From Clostridia bacterium (GTDB lineage Bacteria; Bacillota; Clostridia; Oscillospirales; CAG-272): a DNA stretch of 5,977 nt. The stretch is from the NCBI GenBank assembly GCA_017518025.1, contig JAFWWR010000059.1, forward strand, positions 1 through 5,977, written 5' to 3'. The translations under genes and the position numbers were made by a program. This document shows, one piece after another, positions 1 to 5,977 of this stretch. The stretch's first letter is position 1, and every line of letters begins with the position of its first letter. Below the pieces are notes generated by a model, which saw only the letters and a program-made list of their open reading frames with translations, was not told the origin of the DNA and ran no database searches.

Positions 1-923
1 AAGTACTCCTCCAGGCACTGGCCGCTGTCCCGGAGCGGGATGGACAGCCACGTCCCGACGTATCTCACGTGCCACGGCTCGTACATGAATCCCGTCACGC
101 TCTCTTTTCCGGCGGGATAACGGATGATGAAGCCGTACTCCCAGCAATGGGCTGCGAGCCACTGCCCCTCCGGGGTGTCCGCGAAGGATGTGTACGTGGA
201 ATTGATGTCGATGGCGAGGCCGGTCTGGTGCTCGCTGTGGCCCGGCCGCGCGCTGTACGTGTCGGCGAGCTCTTTCCCGTCGCGGTCCACGTAAGTCTGA
301 TACAGCCAGCTCTGCAGGGCGTAGGAGCGGTAGTCCGACACGGAGTAGAGGGACAGTCCCTCAGCCGCCGCCGCGCTCTGCATCCTGACGAACGCCGAGT
401 AGGTCTCCGGGGTCATCCCGCCGGGATCGTAGGAGGAGGGGAGCGAATAGGTCTTGTTCGCCACCATCAGGCCGCCGACGTACGTGATCCCGCCGCGGAC
501 CTCGATGGGGAATCCCTTGCTGCTGTAGCCGATAACCTCGCCCTTTTCTTCCGGCGCGGGAGGCGCCGGGGGCTCGGTCGCCGGCGGAGCCGGCGGCTCC
601 GTCTGCGGAGGGGCGGGCGGTTCCGTCCGGACGGGCTCCGTCTGCGGGGGCTCGGTCCACGCGGGTTCCGTCCAAACGGGCTCCGTCCATGCAGGTTCCG
701 TCTCCGGAGGTTCAGTTTCCGGCGGCTCGGTAACGGGTTCCGTTTCGGTGACCGGTTCGGTCTCTGTTTCGGTCTCGGTTTCCGTCTCCGTCACCGGGGC
801 GGTTTCCGTTTCTTTTACCTTTTTCTTTCCGTCGGAGCACGAGGAAAGAGATGCGACGGTCAGGATGGCCGCCAGCGCCGCCGCGAGTACGCGCAGCGCA
901 AGTATCGATCCGGTCCTTTTCAT
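1..923 (-). CDS. D-alanyl-D-alanine carboxypeptidase lipoprotein, VanY/M15B family (3' end cut by window edge)
   Basis: This is a zinc D,D-carboxypeptidase predicted to trim the terminal D-Ala from peptidoglycan stem peptides outside the membrane. 307 codons are visible. Residues 1-28 form a lipoprotein signal peptide with lipobox LSSC and the lipidated Cys at 29. Residues 38-126 are a Thr/Glu/Pro-rich stalk, and the VanY domain runs from about 131 to the edge. The zinc/catalytic motifs are intact: SARPGHSEHQTGLAIDI gives ligands His232 and Asp239, and MYEPWHVRYVG gives the catalytic Glu282 and ligand His285. Relatives end shortly after an LEEY-like motif, which is the last thing visible, so only a short tail is probably missing. 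The ATG at 923-921 overlaps the dus stop as ATGA and has a strong GGGGAGGG site four bases upstream. The family is named for vancomycin-resistance VanY, but no van regulatory or ligase genes are nearby, so a cell-wall housekeeping role is likelier. Family assignment is firm; physiological role is inferred. Confidence 0.95.
   Translation of the reverse strand, partial: MKRTGSILALRVLAAALAAILTVASLSSCSDGKKKVKETETAPVTETETETETETEPVTETEPVTEPPETEPPETEPAWTEPVWTEPAWTEPPQTEPVRTEPPAPPQTEPPAPPATEPPAPPAPEEKGEVIGYSSKGFPIEVRGGITYVGGLMVANKTYSLPSSYDPGGMTPETYSAFVRMQSAAAAEGLSLYSVSDYRSYALQSWLYQTYVDRDGKELADTYSARPGHSEHQTGLAIDINSTYTSFADTPEGQWLAAHCWEYGFIIRYPAGKESVTGFMYEPWHVRYVGTWLSIPLRDSGQCLEEY
549..812 (-). repeat. 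Compound Thr-Glu-Pro coding repeat (stalk of the VanY lipoprotein)
   Basis: This low-complexity coding stretch holds three successive repeat periods, read on the minus strand. About six Thr-Glu dipeptides (residues 45-56, near 791-756; 6-base period) come first. Seven pentapeptides of the form TEPxx follow (residues 65-99, near 731-627; 15-base period), including Trp at 79, 84 and 89. Last are three octapeptides of the form TEPPAPPx (residues 100-123, near 626-555; 24-base period). Synonymous codons vary between units (ACG/ACC/ACA/ACT, GAA/GAG), so the repeats are conserved better in protein than in DNA. Such stalks commonly span the wall between a lipid anchor and an enzyme domain; that role is inference here. 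Confidence 0.85.
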
Positions 924-1942
924 TCTTCCCTCCCCTTTCCGGTCTGGTCAAGTAAATCCGTAAGTATTTTCTCAAATTCCTCTTCCGTGACGGCGCGGTT
1001 CACAGCCCATCTCGCCGCGGCGGAGCCCCTGATCCCGCGGATCAGGTGGCCGACCCGGGCCCGGGACTCCCGGACGCCGACGCCCTCTCCCTTTTCTTCG
1101 CAAAGTTCATGAAGCAGGCGCAGGGCTGCGCCGATCCGGTCCTCCTTCGTCGGGCGGCGCACTTCGCAGTCGCCGCCGCTGAGGAAATCCTTGATCTCCC
1201 CGAATATCCACGGGTCGCCGAGAGCGGCGCGGCCCACGAGCACGCCGTCGCACCCGGTCTCCTTTATCATCCTCGCGGCGTCCTCGCCGGAGGTCACGTC
1301 ACCGTTGCCGAAGACCTCCACGGACGGGTCGAGCGCTTCTCTCACCCGGCGGATCACGCCGTTGTCCGAGGATGGGGCGTACATCTGATCCCTGGTCCTG
1401 CCGTGGACGGTGATCCGCGTGGCTCCCGCGTCGGCCAGCGCCGCCGCGAATTCCGGCGCGTTGACGGAGTTTTTGTCCCATCCGGCGCGGATCTTGACCC
1501 ACAGAGGCACGCCGCGCGCCGCCGTCGCGTCCGAGACGGCGCGCACGATCTTCGAGGCGAGGACGGGCTCGCGCATCAGGGCGCTGCCGTCGCCGCCCTT
1601 GACAATCTTCTTCACGGGACAGCCCATGTTTATCTCGATGGCGGCGGGAGGCGTGCCCACTCCGTCGGAGGGGCATATCTCATCAAGCACGATCTCCGCC
1701 GCCTCTGCCATTTGCGCCGGGTCGTGGCCGAAGATCTGAACGGCGCAGGGCGCCTCTCCCCGCCGCCTTTCGGCCAGCGCGGGAGTTTTTCCGTCCCGGT
1801 AGCAGAGCGCCGCCGCGGAGACCATCTCGGTAACGCAGAAGTCGGCTCCGCCCTCGGCGCACATAAGGCGGAATATCATATCCGTAAATCCCGCCATGGG
1901 GGCGAGCCCCACCGGGATCTCTTTTTTCGGTTCGCAGGTCAT
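920..1942 (-). CDS. dusB: tRNA-dihydrouridine synthase, DusB-type
   Basis: This is a flavin (FMN) enzyme that reduces uridine to dihydrouridine in tRNA in the cytoplasm. At 340 residues it has the usual family length. Visible motifs, numbered from the chosen start, are: APMAG at 14-18 opening the TIM barrel; INMGCP with the conserved catalytic Cys at 108; GDGSALMREP just after it; Lys140 in PLWVKIRAGW; HGRTR from His180; and the FMN-phosphate region NGD at 203-205 and VLVGR ending at 228. A helical C-terminal RNA-binding domain follows. The start is taken at 1942 because its ATG overlaps the upstream stop as ATGA, and relatives begin only a few residues before the APMAG strand. An in-frame ATG at 1972 would add ten residues and a 34-base overlap, but its AAAGG sits with no spacing. 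No clear ribosome site precedes 1942, so coupling to the WG gene is likely. The target uridines cannot be told from sequence; dusB is the closest subfamily name. Confidence 0.93.
   Translation of the reverse strand: MTCEPKKEIPVGLAPMAGFTDMIFRLMCAEGGADFCVTEMVSAAALCYRDGKTPALAERRRGEAPCAVQIFGHDPAQMAEAAEIVLDEICPSDGVGTPPAAIEINMGCPVKKIVKGGDGSALMREPVLASKIVRAVSDATAARGVPLWVKIRAGWDKNSVNAPEFAAALADAGATRITVHGRTRDQMYAPSSDNGVIRRVREALDPSVEVFGNGDVTSGEDAARMIKETGCDGVLVGRAALGDPWIFGEIKDFLSGGDCEVRRPTKEDRIGAALRLLHELCEEKGEGVGVRESRARVGHLIRGIRGSAAARWAVNRAVTEEEFEKILTDLLDQTGKGREE
928..935 (-). promoter_or_regulatory. Ribosome binding site for the VanY gene, inside the dus coding sequence
   Basis: GGGGAGGG lies four bases upstream of the ATG at 923-921. 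It falls within the last codons of the dus gene (Lys-Gly-Arg-Glu-Glu-stop), so the 3' end of dus doubles as the initiation region of the next gene. This site settles the start choice for the lipoprotein, and the lipoprotein signal begins immediately after it. Confidence 0.8.
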
Positions 1943-3747
1943 ACGGGCGCCATTTTGCGGAGGATCTGCCATCCTTTATCCGGGTGATACGCCGCCATGA
2001 CTCCGTCGGAGCAGGACGAGACCGACGAATACTCGAACGGGACGACCACGTTGCCGGAGGCGTCGATGACTCCGCATCTGCCGTCGGCGGTGGTCAGCAC
2101 GCCGAGCCCCTCGGAAAAGGGCTTCCCTTCGCTGTAGACCGGCTCGGCAATCCACTTGCCGGTGTAGTCCATATATCCGTATTTGCCGTGGCGCTTCAGC
2201 AGGATCACCCCGTCGGAGTAGGCCACGAGCTCGTATCCCTCCGGGATCGGGAACTCATTTCCCGACCGGTCGATCAGAATGTCCTCGGTGTCGAGGTAGC
2301 GGATCACGTGATCGAAGATGTAGTTCGTTCCGTCGATGGATTCCCGGCGGACCCGCACGAGGCCGTGGTCGTAGTAGAAGGAGCCGATGCTCGCCTCTCC
2401 CGTGTCCACGGGAGGCATCAGCGTGGTGATGACGATGCGGTCGGTGTTGTTGGTGTACTGATCTTTGGTCGTGAACAGTCTCCGTCCCGAGCCGTCCACG
2501 AAAAAGAGGCCGCCGTCCTTGTAATACGGCTCCGTCACCACGCAGCCGAGTCCTTCGCTGAAGTTGTAGGCGCGTTTGAAATCGTATTCCGTGGTCTCGA
2601 ATCCGCCGGAGGTGTACGCCCACAGAGGATCGTGCTTCATCTCCAGGGGCTTGTCCTTCGGCTGGGTGTAGAGATCGCGCATCTTCACGGCGAGGGTCAG
2701 TCCGTTGTCGGAGATCCCGTAGTAGGCGGGATAGTCGAAACGGAGGCCGCGGCCGTCGGTCAGGTCGTTGAACGCGGAATAGGCGAAGCCGGTACCGTAA
2801 GGGGAAAGGGTGTAGTAGGTTCTGGCATCCTCCATGACGGGGTTGCCCTCGCCCTCTTCCAGGATCTTTCCCTCGATAAAGTAGGTCTTTTCCCAGTCCT
2901 CCGGCTCTCTTGTGAGCTTCACACGCTTGCCGAGGTTTTTGTTGTCGAGTTCGGTCTTCGGGGCGTTTTTCTCGTCCTTTTCCAGTTCCTCAAGCTCTTT
3001 TTTCGTGTATTCCTTTATCTCGAGCCCTTCCCGGTCGAACATTCCGCTCTGACGGTATCCGTTCCTGTAGAACAGGGGATTGCCGTCCCGGTCGCGCTCG
3101 TAAGCCGGGATGTAGTCCGTGTCGTCAAAATGGGTGAGGAAGTCCCCGGCTCTGGAGTAGATCGACAGGGTCTCGCCGTCGTCGACGATAAAGTAGCCCA
3201 TGTAGAGCTCCACGGCGGGGCGGTCCGCTTCCTCTTCGGTCTCCTCGGTCTCGAACTCGCCGTACATTTCGTTCTGTACGACAGAGGTTTTCGTCACCGT
3301 CTTTTTTCTCAGCGTAAATTCCGACGGCACGTCGAAATTCGGCGTCATGACGCCGATCTTCATATAAGAAGGATCGTAGGGCAGATTCGTCGTGCCGTAG
3401 CCGTCGCTCGAGAGAGCGCCGGCGAAGGGGATCGAGACCCCGTCCTTCGGGATCTGTTTCGTGTCAAGTATGCCGACGACGCTCTTTTTCGCATCTTTTT
3501 TCACCTCGGCACGGGCGTCGTCCTCGGTGATGGTGGGCTCGCGCTTCTCCCTCTCCGGGCGATCCGGGTCGTCCTTCCCGCCGGGATCGTCCGGGTCGAC
3601 GATAGGAGTCGTTCCGCCGTTTCCTCCGCCGTTTTTCGGCCTTCCGATAAAGAGAAGAGACCCGACGGCGAGAGCGGAGATCACAAAAAAGCACACCGCC
3701 GGCAAAACGAGCTTCATGAAACGCGTTTTCCCGTTTTTCATCTTCAT
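1939..3747 (-). CDS. Membrane-anchored WG-repeat protein of unknown function
   Basis: This 602-residue protein has a short basic start (MKMKNGKTRFMK), one hydrophobic segment at about 12-35, and then a Gly/Pro/Asp linker rich in charge (36-75). That layout predicts one membrane anchor with the bulk outside the cell. The C-terminal part carries divergent WG (beta-strand) repeats. The clearest lie at about 391-425 (FSEGLG followed by FFVDGSGRRLF) and 485-597, with HGKYGYMDYTGKW, FSEGLG and RCGVIDASGNVVVPFEY as typical units. FSEGLG occurs twice (396-401 and 544-549). An acidic patch at 165-175 and a Lys/Glu-rich segment at 247-280 interrupt the middle, which I do not recognise. WG repeats are thought to fold as beta solenoid or propeller-like structures and have no assigned enzymatic activity. 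The ATG at 3747 has AGGAGGG at ideal spacing; a second in-frame ATG at 3741 is possible. The gene starts 19 bases after rlmH and overlaps dus by four bases. Binding or scaffolding at the envelope is only a guess. Confidence 0.82.
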   Translation of the reverse strand: MKMKNGKTRFMKLVLPAVCFFVISALAVGSLLFIGRPKNGGGNGGTTPIVDPDDPGGKDDPDRPEREKREPTITEDDARAEVKKDAKKSVVGILDTKQIPKDGVSIPFAGALSSDGYGTTNLPYDPSYMKIGVMTPNFDVPSEFTLRKKTVTKTSVVQNEMYGEFETEETEEEADRPAVELYMGYFIVDDGETLSIYSRAGDFLTHFDDTDYIPAYERDRDGNPLFYRNGYRQSGMFDREGLEIKEYTKKELEELEKDEKNAPKTELDNKNLGKRVKLTREPEDWEKTYFIEGKILEEGEGNPVMEDARTYYTLSPYGTGFAYSAFNDLTDGRGLRFDYPAYYGISDNGLTLAVKMRDLYTQPKDKPLEMKHDPLWAYTSGGFETTEYDFKRAYNFSEGLGCVVTEPYYKDGGLFFVDGSGRRLFTTKDQYTNNTDRIVITTLMPPVDTGEASIGSFYYDHGLVRVRRESIDGTNYIFDHVIRYLDTEDILIDRSGNEFPIPEGYELVAYSDGVILLKRHGKYGYMDYTGKWIAEPVYSEGKPFSEGLGVLTTADGRCGVIDASGNVVVPFEYSSVSSCSDGVMAAYHPDKGWQILRKMAPV

Positions 3748-3751
3748 CAGT

Positions 3752-3758
3752 CCCTCCT
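3752..3758 (-). promoter_or_regulatory. Ribosome binding site for the WG-repeat gene
   Basis: AGGAGGG, a near-perfect anti-16S match, ends four bases before the ATG at 3747-3745, inside the 19-base gap after the rlmH stop. It is the strongest ribosome site in the window besides that of VanY. It favours the first ATG over the in-frame ATG two codons later. Confidence 0.8.
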
Positions 3759-3766
3759 CTTCGGTT

Positions 3767-4249
3767 TTATTTGTGGTATCCGGTCCCCTTCATGATCTCC
3801 GCGGCGCGGTACAGCGCCTCGAATAGCATCACCCGGGCAAGCTGGTGCGGAAAAGTCATCCGCGACATGGAAATGCGGGCGGCGCACGCTTTTTTCACCT
3901 CGTCGGAGAGGCCGTGGGACGAGCCCACGATAAAGCAGAATGAGGAAACGCCGCCGGTCATCTCACGGGAGAGACGGGCGGATAGCTCCTCCGAGCTCAG
4001 CCCGTCGCCCTCCACGCAAAGCGCGACGGCGAACGCCCTCTTCGGCACTGCGGCGAGGATGCGCTCGCCTTCCTTCGCGAGAGCGCCCTTTATCTCCGCC
4101 TCCGAGGGGGAGGCGGGCAGTTTTTCCTCCTTTATCTCCGTCTCGCGGACGTTGAAGGAGGATGAAAGCCGTTTTTTATACTCGTCCGCGGCGCGGCGGA
4201 AGTAATCCTCGCGGAGGCCGCCCACCGCGATAACGGTAACGTCCGCCAT
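3767..4249 (-). CDS. rlmH: 23S rRNA (pseudouridine(1915)-N(3))-methyltransferase RlmH
   Basis: RlmH is a small SPOUT-class methyltransferase that uses S-adenosylmethionine to N3-methylate pseudouridine 1915 in helix 69 of 23S rRNA, acting late on assembled 70S ribosomes. At 160 residues it is the normal family length. The N-terminus (VTVIAVGGLRE) matches the first beta strand of the family. The knot region shows FIVGSSHGL at 106-114 (cofactor loop), SMSRMTFPHQLAR at 127-139 and the hallmark C-terminal YHK at 158-160. The second Gly of the usual GG(S/A)xG loop is Ser here, a variant I recall from clostridial homologues, so activity is still expected. The ATG at 4249 lies three bases after the galactokinase stop, and no clear ribosome site is seen (a GGAG occurs within the galK end, rather far upstream). 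Translation is therefore probably coupled to galK. Confidence 0.96.
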   Translation of the reverse strand: MADVTVIAVGGLREDYFRRAADEYKKRLSSSFNVRETEIKEEKLPASPSEAEIKGALAKEGERILAAVPKRAFAVALCVEGDGLSSEELSARLSREMTGGVSSFCFIVGSSHGLSDEVKKACAARISMSRMTFPHQLARVMLFEALYRAAEIMKGTGYHK

Positions 4250-4252
4250 CTG

Positions 4253-5533
4253 TCAGACGAGCTTCACGGCTCCGGCGGGACGGACGGACAGGATATGGCA
4301 CGCGCCGTCTCCGAACACGAAATCCATGAGTTTTTTGTACTCTTTCGAGTCGGACGCGGGGATGAACGCCTGGATCGTACCGGCGAAGCCGCCGCCGTGG
4401 ACCCGGTGCGCCGATCTCTTCCCCTTGAGGAAGTGATCCGTCAGGCAGAGGGCGAGCGACAGCCCCTGCTCCGACACGTTCTGTGACGTATACACGTTCT
4501 GCAGATACTTGAAGCTGGAGTTCCCGCTGGCGTTGACGCCTTTGAGGAAGCCGTCAAGGTCGCCGCGTTTTATGGCGCAGACCTGCTCCGCCACTCTGTC
4601 GTTCTCCTCGATGAAGTGGAGCGCGCGCATAACGGCGCGGTCGCCGAGGGTCTCTCTGAGGCGCGGGATCTCCCGCACGACGTCGTCGTAGGTGAGTCCG
4701 CGCAGGACCTCCCTGCCCATCTCGCGGGCGACTGCCTTCATCTCGCCGGGAACGGAGGCGTAGTCCGCGTTGAGATCGGCGTGATTGCCGCCGGTGTTGA
4801 CGACGCAAAGGACGTAACCCTGCTTCGTCAGGTCGAAGTCCAGCGCCTCTATGACGGGATCGGCGGGATCGAGGAAATCAATGGTGATGAACCCGCCCAC
4901 CGCGCAGGCGGTCTGGTCCATGAGGCCGCAGGGCTTGCCGAAGTACACGTTCTCCGCCCACTGCGCCATCTTCGCGATTTCCACGGCGGAGACTTTTCCG
5001 CCGTTGAAAAGGTGGTTTAAGATATTGCCCACCATAACCTCGAAGGCGGCGGAGGAGGAGATGCCGGAGCCCTTCAGCACGTTGGAAGTGGTGTAGGCGG
5101 TAAAGCCGCCGGTTTTGTAGCCGGCATTCTCGAAAGCGCGCCTCATTCCGGCGATGATGGCGCCGGAGGTGAAAAATTTCTCGGGATCCGGAAATTCTGA
5201 CGCTTCCGCGGGGACGACGTCCTCCGGGAACCCTTCGCTTTTTATCTTTATAACGCCGTCGGAGGAAGTCGCCGCCACGGCGAGGATGTCGAGATTGACC
5301 GACGCGGCGATGACGCGTCCGTGGTTGTGGTCCGTGTGGTTGCCGGAGATCTCGCTCCTGCCGCCCACGGAGAACAGATGAAGGTCGCCTTCTCCGTAAA
5401 GGGCCGCGTATGAGTCGACGGCGGCGGCGTAGCGCGGCCTCTCCGCCGCGGGGTCGGAGACCGCCAGCAGACCCGAAAGCTTGCCGTCGATACCTCCGTC
5501 GAGAATGGTTTTCCTGAGTGTTTCTGCGTTCAT
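4253..5533 (-). CDS. galK: Galactokinase family (GHMP kinase), divergent clostridial type
   Basis: This is a GHMP-superfamily sugar kinase predicted to make galactose 1-phosphate from galactose and ATP (Leloir entry step) in the cytoplasm. At 426 residues it is slightly longer than E. coli GalK. Motif 1 is VGGRSEISGNHTDHNHG (56-72), with the catalytic-site Arg59. Motif 2, the ATP phosphate loop, is GSGISSSAA at 155-163. The catalytic Asp206 sits in CGLMDQTACAVGG. Motif 3 is HGGGFAG at 379-385. Two positions differ from textbook GalK: the sugar-contacting Glu of GEHTDYN is Asn65, and the Thr before GAGFGG is His379. Because Arg, His66, Asp68 and Asp206 remain, a functional kinase is expected, but the sugar could be galactose or a close relative. 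No galT, galE or galactose transporter gene lies in the window. The ATG at 5533 follows GAAAGGA at eight bases. Family confidence is high, substrate confidence moderate. Confidence 0.9.
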   Translation of the reverse strand: MNAETLRKTILDGGIDGKLSGLLAVSDPAAERPRYAAAVDSYAALYGEGDLHLFSVGGRSEISGNHTDHNHGRVIAASVNLDILAVAATSSDGVIKIKSEGFPEDVVPAEASEFPDPEKFFTSGAIIAGMRRAFENAGYKTGGFTAYTTSNVLKGSGISSSAAFEVMVGNILNHLFNGGKVSAVEIAKMAQWAENVYFGKPCGLMDQTACAVGGFITIDFLDPADPVIEALDFDLTKQGYVLCVVNTGGNHADLNADYASVPGEMKAVAREMGREVLRGLTYDDVVREIPRLRETLGDRAVMRALHFIEENDRVAEQVCAIKRGDLDGFLKGVNASGNSSFKYLQNVYTSQNVSEQGLSLALCLTDHFLKGKRSAHRVHGGGFAGTIQAFIPASDSKEYKKLMDFVFGDGACHILSVRPAGAVKLV

Positions 5534-5575
5534 ATTTTGAATCCTTTCAGGGTTTATTATTCGGGGGGTAAAAAG
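5534..5575 (-). promoter_or_regulatory. galK: Short spacer with the galK ribosome binding site
   Basis: This is the largest gap in the window, 42 bases between the membrane-protein stop and the galK ATG. GAAAGGA at 5542-5548 is the probable ribosome site, eight bases before the start. The rest contains a run of six C and an AT-rich AATAATAAA patch on the minus strand. No inverted repeat followed by a T tract is visible, so no terminator is called. The AT-rich patch has no matching -35 element, so no promoter is called either. Confidence 0.6.
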
Positions 5576-5977
5576 TCAGATGCCGAAAAGCGCTCTGGCT
5601 CCGAAGGTGATGAGCGACACGGCCGCCGCGGCTATCACCACGCCTATAAATATCACCGGAACGGCGTGTTTGAGGCGAATGTCGAAAAGCGCCGCCACAA
5701 GGGCGCCGGTCCATGCTCCCGTGCCGGGAAGCGGTATCGCCACCAGGAGAAGCAGTCCGAAAAGCTCGTATTTCTTGATCTTTTCCGCGTTGCGCTCCGC
5801 CTTGGCCTCCATCTTCTCCGCGATCCTTCGGTAGAAGCGGCTCTTTTTCTTCATCCACTCGAAAACGGGACGGATAAAGAGAATGATGAACGGAACGGGA
5901 ATCATATTGCCTATCACGGCGGCGACGATGGTCCCGAAAAGAGGCAGACCCTCATGTGTCACGCCGAAGGGGATCGC
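5576..5977 (-). CDS. Small multi-drug export family (COG2426-like) membrane protein, 5' end cut by window edge
   Basis: This is an integral membrane protein of the family named for small multi-drug export (Pfam Sm_multidrug_ex). The transport function of the family is poorly established. 133 residues are visible, in frame to the window edge. They begin with AIPFG, which matches the family's conserved RGAIPxG segment, so the true start lies outside. An in-frame GTG at 5962 is therefore internal. Hydrophobic segments lie at about 13-36 (with the conserved GNMIPVPF at 23-30), 72-95 (with the hallmark IPLPGTGAWTGAL at 81-93, whose Pro/Gly content suggests a re-entrant or kinked helix) and 104-124. 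A strongly basic amphipathic stretch at 42-69 joins the first two and should face the cytoplasm. By comparison with a family length of about 155 residues, some 20-30 N-terminal residues are missing. It precedes galK by 42 bases in the same direction. Confidence 0.88.
   Translation of the reverse strand, partial: AIPFGVTHEGLPLFGTIVAAVIGNMIPVPFIILFIRPVFEWMKKKSRFYRRIAEKMEAKAERNAEKIKKYELFGLLLLVAIPLPGTGAWTGALVAALFDIRLKHAVPVIFIGVVIAAAAVSLITFGARALFGI

Noticed and set aside
555..812. CRISPR-like or non-coding tandem array
   Set aside because: The units are short (6, 15 and 24 bases), have no spacers, vary at synonymous positions and stay in frame within the lipoprotein gene.
1..923. VanY gene as a vancomycin-resistance determinant
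   Set aside because: No vanR/S, vanH, ligase or vanX genes accompany it. M15B carboxypeptidases with lipoprotein signals are ordinary wall enzymes in many Firmicutes.
69..1112. A 347-codon plus-strand open frame spanning the VanY gene and the end of dus
   Set aside because: It crosses two well-supported minus-strand genes, and its Arg/Gly/Leu- and Phe-rich repeats are the reverse-strand reading of the Thr-Glu-Pro codons.
920..1972. ATG at 1972 as the dus start
   Set aside because: It would overlap the upstream gene by 34 bases with no usable ribosome-site spacing. The ATGA overlap at 1942 is a better junction and gives the normal family N-terminus. It cannot be fully excluded.
1046..1987. 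A 313-codon plus-strand open frame opposite dus
   Set aside because: It has no motif of its own, while the minus-strand frame has the full Dus motif set including the catalytic Cys and FMN-binding segments.
1984..3795. A 603-codon open frame on the plus strand lying almost exactly opposite the WG-repeat gene
   Set aside because: Its translation has no recognisable motif and a composition dominated by Val/Arg/Gly/His. The minus strand carries a coherent signal anchor, WG repeats and a strong ribosome site. Long antisense frames are expected in GC-rich coding DNA.
5534..5575. Rho-independent terminator or promoter between the membrane protein and galK
   Set aside because: No stem-loop with a following T tract is visible, and the AT-rich patch lacks a paired -35-like element at proper spacing.
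5576..5962. GTG at 5962 as the start of the small multi-drug export protein
   Set aside because: The open frame continues upstream to the window edge, and the residues before the GTG (AIPFG) match the conserved segment of the family, so the gene is 5'-partial.

Overview
The window is a dense block of six genes, all on the minus strand. It suggests a GC-rich Firmicute of the Clostridia type, probably an anaerobic gut-type lineage. The clues are a divergent galactokinase motif of a type I recall from clostridial proteins, a VanY-type lipoprotein with a Thr/Glu/Pro-rich stalk, and a WG-repeat membrane protein. This taxonomic placement is inference, since there is no rRNA or other marker gene here.

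Reading in the direction of transcription (high to low coordinates), the genes are: (1) the 3' part of a small multi-drug export family (COG2426-like) membrane protein, cut by the right edge; (2) a galactokinase-family sugar kinase; (3) rlmH, the 23S rRNA pseudouridine-1915 N3-methyltransferase; (4) a 602-residue membrane-anchored WG-repeat protein of unknown function; (5) a DusB-type tRNA-dihydrouridine synthase; (6) a VanY/M15B D,D-carboxypeptidase lipoprotein, cut by the left edge a little before its expected C-terminus.

The junctions are +42, +3, +19, -4 and -4 nt, and the last two are ATGA stop/start overlaps. No convincing terminator or promoter lies between genes, so the block is best read as one operon or the inside of a longer one. 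Two products act on RNA of the translation machinery (RlmH, Dus), two are anchored outside the membrane (WG protein, VanY), one phosphorylates a sugar and one is an integral membrane protein. There is no obvious shared pathway. The set looks like a housekeeping/envelope operon rather than a defence or mobile module.

No tRNA, rRNA, CRISPR array, insertion sequence, attachment site or riboswitch was seen, and no gene-free stretch exceeds 42 bases. I found no clearly novel system. The points most worth a second look are the altered substrate-binding motif of the galactokinase, the three-period repeat architecture of the VanY stalk, and the uncharacterised WG-repeat protein coupled by overlap to the Dus gene.
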